From assembly GCA_017557925.1 (NCBI GenBank), contig JAFYWO010000104.1, forward strand, positions 1 to 8,045: 8,045 bases of DNA. Reading direction: 5' to 3'. Both the position numbers and the translations under genes were made by a program. The notes under the pieces are model-generated. The model ran no database searches. It was given only the letters and a program-made list of their open reading frames with translations, and was not told the DNA's origin. The DNA is from Alphaproteobacteria bacterium. Lineage in GTDB: Bacteria; Pseudomonadota; Alphaproteobacteria; RF32; CAG-239. Positions 5,340 through 8,045 of this stretch are shown here, piece after piece (the first letter of the stretch is position 1; each line of letters starts with the position of its first letter).

Positions 5340-6131
5340 TTATAAAGCACTCAACCAATCAGAAATTAAAACGGGGGTTTCATTCGCCCAAAATACTTCC
5401 CTGTGGTCTTTTCCGTCCAACAAATGCAATGATGTATTATTACTTCTTTGTTTATATAATATTTTTGCATGATGAACAGGAACAAGGGTATCTCCTGTTC
5501 CATGAATGATTAAAATTGGTGCTGTAAGTTTTTGAATAGTTTTTTCTGAAGGATAATCATCTTTTAATATCCAATTAGAAAACAGATATTTTTCTGCAAC
5601 TAAGCGAGATAATGATGCAAAAGGAGAAATTAAAACTAATCCATCAACATTTCGTCTACCGGCTAATCCTATAGATGCGGCACAACCAAATGAATATCCT
5701 ATAACAATTATTTTGGAATAACCTTTCTTTTTTATCCAATCATATATTTCAGCACCGTCTGAAAACATTTTATCTTGATTTATCTTTCCCTCTGAATTTC
5801 CGTACCCTCTGTATTCAGCCAAAAAAATCCCGTAACCATCTGAATTAAAACGCCTTATTTGAGGAGCAAATTCTGCAATTTGTCCACGATTTCCGTGAAA
5901 AAACAATATAGCCGGCAAATTCTTATCACCCTCTTTCATCCAAGTCATAACTTTTGTTCCATCAGACATAGTCAACATATTTTCGCTAACATCATATAAA
6001 TCAGCTTCTTGAGGCGAAACATAGTTATTATCGGGTTTGAATAGCATTTTATCTTGCAAAAAAAATAAAGAAGTTAAATATATAACGAATATACCAACAA
6101 CACCATATAATGTATAAACAATTTTTTTCAT
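5340..6131 (-). CDS. Membrane-anchored alpha/beta hydrolase, BEM46/ABHD13-like
   Basis: The product has 263 residues. One hydrophobic helix at about 3-25 (KKIVYTLYGVVGIFVIYLTS) anchors it, probably with the catalytic domain in the periplasm. The fold markers are in order: FFHGNRG (78-84, oxyanion region), EYRGYGNSEG (106-115), GYSFG (145-149, nucleophile Ser147), HGTGDTLVP (210-218, acid Asp214) and DHREVF (242-247, His243). This arrangement fits the BEM46/ABHD13-like serine hydrolases; the natural substrate, perhaps an ester or thioester, is unknown. The ATG at 6131 has GGAAGGA upstream (6148-6142). A longer reading from a TTG at 6170 is rejected because it starts within the promoter spacer. 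The gene is monocistronic and divergent from another hydrolase gene. Confidence 0.85.
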   Translation of the reverse strand: MKKIVYTLYGVVGIFVIYLTSLFFLQDKMLFKPDNNYVSPQEADLYDVSENMLTMSDGTKVMTWMKEGDKNLPAILFFHGNRGQIAEFAPQIRRFNSDGYGIFLAEYRGYGNSEGKINQDKMFSDGAEIYDWIKKKGYSKIIVIGYSFGCAASIGLAGRRNVDGLVLISPFASLSRLVAEKYLFSNWILKDDYPSEKTIQKLTAPILIIHGTGDTLVPVHHAKILYKQRSNNTSLHLLDGKDHREVFWANETPVLISDWLSAL

Positions 6132-6156
6132 AACCAATTCTTCCTTCCGTTGGTTT

Positions 6157-6186
6157 ACGATAACTTGCAAATAAAGAATATGTCAA
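6157..6186 (-). promoter_or_regulatory. Candidate promoter for the membrane-anchored hydrolase gene
   Basis: On the minus strand TTGACA (6186-6181, full consensus), an 18-base spacer and TATCGT (6162-6157, four of six) precede the start by about 25 bases. The weak -10 may imply modest expression or an activator. Confidence 0.45.
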
Positions 6187-6200
6187 GAAATACTTTTTGT

Positions 6201-6212
6201 GTATAATTATAC
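6201..6212. promoter_or_regulatory. Perfect 12-bp palindrome between divergent genes
   Basis: GTATAATTATAC is fully self-complementary and lies between the two outward-facing promoters of the hydrolase genes. It presents TATAAT on both strands but lacks good -35 partners. It could be an operator; in such AT-rich DNA it may equally be chance. Confidence 0.25.
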
Positions 6213-6239
6213 TAATATCCGTAAAAGACTATAAATAGC

Positions 6240-6268
6240 TTGATACTTTTTATTTTTTGTTATATTTA
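6240..6268 (+). promoter_or_regulatory. Candidate promoter for the lipoprotein hydrolase gene
   Basis: TTGATA (6240-6245), 17 bases and TATTTA (6263-6268) lie about 45 bases upstream of the start codon. TATATT (6261-6266) is an overlapping -10 option but with only a 15-base spacer. Confidence 0.4.
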
Positions 6269-6312
6269 CTTTTCTTGTAATTAAACAAATAGCATAGGCA
6301 TTAGTATGTAAC

Positions 6313-7125
6313 ATGAGTAAATTCAGTATAGTTTTTTTTATATTTATACTTACAGGCTGTTCTCTTTTCAGTAATGAGCGAAATATTGTATTGCAAAACA
6401 ATCAAGGGCAATCCATACAGGTTAAAATATATAATGAATCGGGGGATAAATTAGCATTTATTTTACACGGGTTAGCTTCTGATATGAATCACCAAGCCGT
6501 GCAATCGGCAAAACAAGCTTTTTTGGATAATGGATATACCATTATTACTTATGATGCCAGATATTCTTTAGGCGAAAGTTATGGTAATGTTTCAGATGTT
6601 TCGTTAAATACGTTTTTGGAAGATTTAAAAACCGTTACAAACTGGGCAAAAAAACAACCTTTTTATCATACACCTTTTGCCGTTACCGGTCATTCTTTGG
6701 GAGGTGCAACAACAATTTTATACTCACATAATAATAAAGATGTAAGTTTTTTAATACCTATAGCACCTGTTACCGGCGGTAAACAATGGGAAAACTCTTG
6801 TATGAAAAATATGCCTGAATTTTGTAAACAATGGAAAGAAAAAGGATATTATGAATATAAACTAAACGAAAAAACTGCAAATATTTCTTATGCTGTTGTT
6901 GAAGAGGCAAAATCATATAATGCAGAGGAACTTGCAAAAGATATTACGGCTAAGACATTATTTATTATTGCTGATAAAGATAGAGTTATTGAAGAAAAAG
7001 ACATTCAAAATGTAGCTAATATAATGAAAGCAAAAATTGTAAAAATCTCTCAAAGCTCGCACAATTTCACAGAAAAACAAAATCAAAACGATTTATATCA
7101 GGCAATCTATGATTTTATAAAATAA
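6313..7125 (+). CDS. Lipoprotein alpha/beta hydrolase
   Basis: The product has 270 residues. A short lipoprotein signal ends in LTGC (13-16), so Cys16 should be lipidated, and Ser at +2 favours the outer membrane. The alpha/beta hydrolase markers follow: ILHGLASD (50-57, oxyanion region), TYDARYSLGES (79-89), GHSLGG (126-131, nucleophile Ser128), IIADKDRV (218-225, acid Asp221 or Asp223) and SSHNF (248-252, His250). The GHSLGG elbow and the overall layout suit a lysophospholipase- or esterase-like enzyme acting in the periplasm. An insert at about 156-200 containing two Cys (163, 171) could be a lid, perhaps with a disulphide. No clear ribosome binding site precedes the ATG at 6313, in contrast to most genes here. 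It shares little with the divergent hydrolase beyond the fold. Confidence 0.85.
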   Translation: MSKFSIVFFIFILTGCSLFSNERNIVLQNNQGQSIQVKIYNESGDKLAFILHGLASDMNHQAVQSAKQAFLDNGYTIITYDARYSLGESYGNVSDVSLNTFLEDLKTVTNWAKKQPFYHTPFAVTGHSLGGATTILYSHNNKDVSFLIPIAPVTGGKQWENSCMKNMPEFCKQWKEKGYYEYKLNEKTANISYAVVEEAKSYNAEELAKDITAKTLFIIADKDRVIEEKDIQNVANIMKAKIVKISQSSHNFTEKQNQNDLYQAIYDFIK

Positions 7126-7176
7126 TTATATATGATTACATCCTAAAAACAGGTAGTTTGGTTAATACAATTTTTA

Positions 7177-7203
7177 TTGCATTATATTTTTTTTGAATAT
7201 AAT
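7177..7203 (+). promoter_or_regulatory. Candidate promoter for the right-edge transporter gene
   Basis: A full-consensus -10, TATAAT (7198-7203), follows TTGCAT (7177-7182) with a short 15-base spacer. Transcription would start near 7210, about 23 bases before the ATG. I saw no clear terminator for the preceding gene in 7126-7176. Confidence 0.35.
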
Positions 7204-7232
7204 ATGCGGCGCATAAATATATTTTAGATATT

Positions 7233-8045
7233 ATGGTTTTACAAAAGATGACTTTTTTTCAATTATTTATCGGTCTTTTATTGTTATTATCGTGGATTGG
7301 AAGACCTTTATTGTATAAGCCTATTGCCGAATATTTTCCGGCTAAACAATCCGTTACGTTTACCTCTTTTTGGCTAGTTTTTGGGCTTATTTTAACTTAT
7401 CCGATTTTGGGTCATTTGTTAGAATTTAATAATGAATATACTTTGTATTCTCCTTACATATTGATTTCTGTGTATAAAGGGGTTTCGTTGTTTTATTTTA
7501 TTGCCTTACAACAAACCATTAACAAAAAAAGTATGTCTTCTTCGGTTTTTCTCAGTTTTATTGCCGTGGCTTTGGGATGCTTGGCAAACAACCTGTTTTT
7601 TGATGAAAACCTCGGCTTTATAAAAGTAATGTGCGTTTTAGGATTTGGGGTTTTAGGTATTTTATTTATGCAAAAAGGTGATGCTAAAAGACTTTCTCAT
7701 AAAGATATTATGTTTTTTCTTATTGCAACATTGATAATGGCTTCGTTTTCTGTTTCTGACCACGTTGCAATACCTCGTATCGGTTGGTATGCTCATTTGC
7801 TTGTTTCTTCTGTTGCTATGTTTTTAATATGTCTTTTATATCCGGTATCAAGAAAAGCTTTTCATTTGGTGTTTAATGACAGAAGGGTTATTTATGCCGG
7901 AACTTTTTATACAATCACAGAGTTTTTGGTTATTTATGTTTCAATTAACATTTTGCCTGTTTCTGTTGTTGCTGTTTTCTTAAGATTGTCTGTACCTTTT
8001 GTAATGATTATTTCTGCTATAAAATATAAAGAGCAAAATATAAAA
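7233..8045 (+). CDS. EamA/DMT-superfamily transporter, partial (runs off the right edge)
   Basis: The frame is open for 271 codons to the window end. At least nine hydrophobic helices can be counted, at about 8-27, 41-63, 72-93, 102-122, 128-148, 157-175, 185-205, 218-240 and 242-265. Ten is standard for drug/metabolite transporters (two EamA halves), so one helix is probably missing beyond the edge. Helix nine (LPVSVVAVFLRLSVPFVMII, 241-260) followed by KYKE fits the closing part of an EamA domain, where 'LP..vv......P....l...E' is common. The substrate cannot be inferred. The start is uncertain: ATGs at 7233 and 7248 share the frame and neither has a convincing ribosome binding site. I use the first because it is nearer to the promoter. 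Confidence 0.8.
   Translation, partial: MVLQKMTFFQLFIGLLLLLSWIGRPLLYKPIAEYFPAKQSVTFTSFWLVFGLILTYPILGHLLEFNNEYTLYSPYILISVYKGVSLFYFIALQQTINKKSMSSSVFLSFIAVALGCLANNLFFDENLGFIKVMCVLGFGVLGILFMQKGDAKRLSHKDIMFFLIATLIMASFSVSDHVAIPRIGWYAHLLVSSVAMFLICLLYPVSRKAFHLVFNDRRVIYAGTFYTITEFLVIYVSINILPVSVVAVFLRLSVPFVMIISAIKYKEQNIK

Noticed and set aside
6132..6170. A 13-residue extension of the membrane-anchored hydrolase from a TTG at 6170
   Set aside because: It would begin inside the predicted promoter spacer, while a GGAAGGA site precedes the ATG at 6131 and puts the membrane anchor at the very N-terminus.
6207..6401. Minus-strand frame across the start of the lipoprotein hydrolase gene
   Set aside because: It covers the predicted promoter and signal-peptide codons of a clear gene and has no recognisable features of its own.

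Overview
This window is AT-rich chromosomal DNA from a bacterium, most likely Gram-negative. Two secreted proteins carry lipoboxes, several promoters fit the sigma-70 consensus, and most genes have AGGAG-type ribosome binding sites. The low GC, the small sugar-porter gene, the ankyrin protein and the many single-gene units would suit an uncultured gut or host-associated lineage such as a low-GC alphaproteobacterium. Nothing here fixes the taxon.

Left part (1-3600). The first bases hold the start of a leftward gene whose N-terminus resembles formate/nitrite channels. Next is a leftward gene for a membrane-anchored ankyrin-repeat protein with a near-consensus promoter. A 404-base gap follows. 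It holds a doubtful Cys-rich small ORF, a consensus promoter reading right, and a leader of about 150 nt with long-range complementarity that reaches the ribosome binding site of the next gene. That leader feeds two translationally overlapping genes of unknown function (444 and 276 codons). I read these as built from one diverged module of about 95-130 residues, three copies in the first protein and two in the second, plus a shared helical C-terminal tail. This pair and its leader are the least explained part of the window. A perfect 16-bp inverted repeat closes the unit and probably ends transcription from both sides.

Middle part (3600-5340). Reading left are a small outer-membrane-type lipoprotein and a SemiSWEET-type PQ-loop sugar porter, each with its own promoter. 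Reading right from the same intergenic region is a zinc-dependent nucleoside/guanine deaminase ending at a hairpin-plus-T-run terminator.

Right part (5340-8045). Two unrelated alpha/beta hydrolases are transcribed divergently. One (leftward) has an N-terminal membrane anchor and belongs to the BEM46/ABHD13-like group; the other (rightward) is a lipoprotein hydrolase. The window ends inside a rightward EamA/DMT-type transporter gene.

Apart from the overlapping module pair, every gene appears to be its own transcription unit, so no shared pathway is evident. No tRNA, rRNA, CRISPR array, transposase or integrase was seen.
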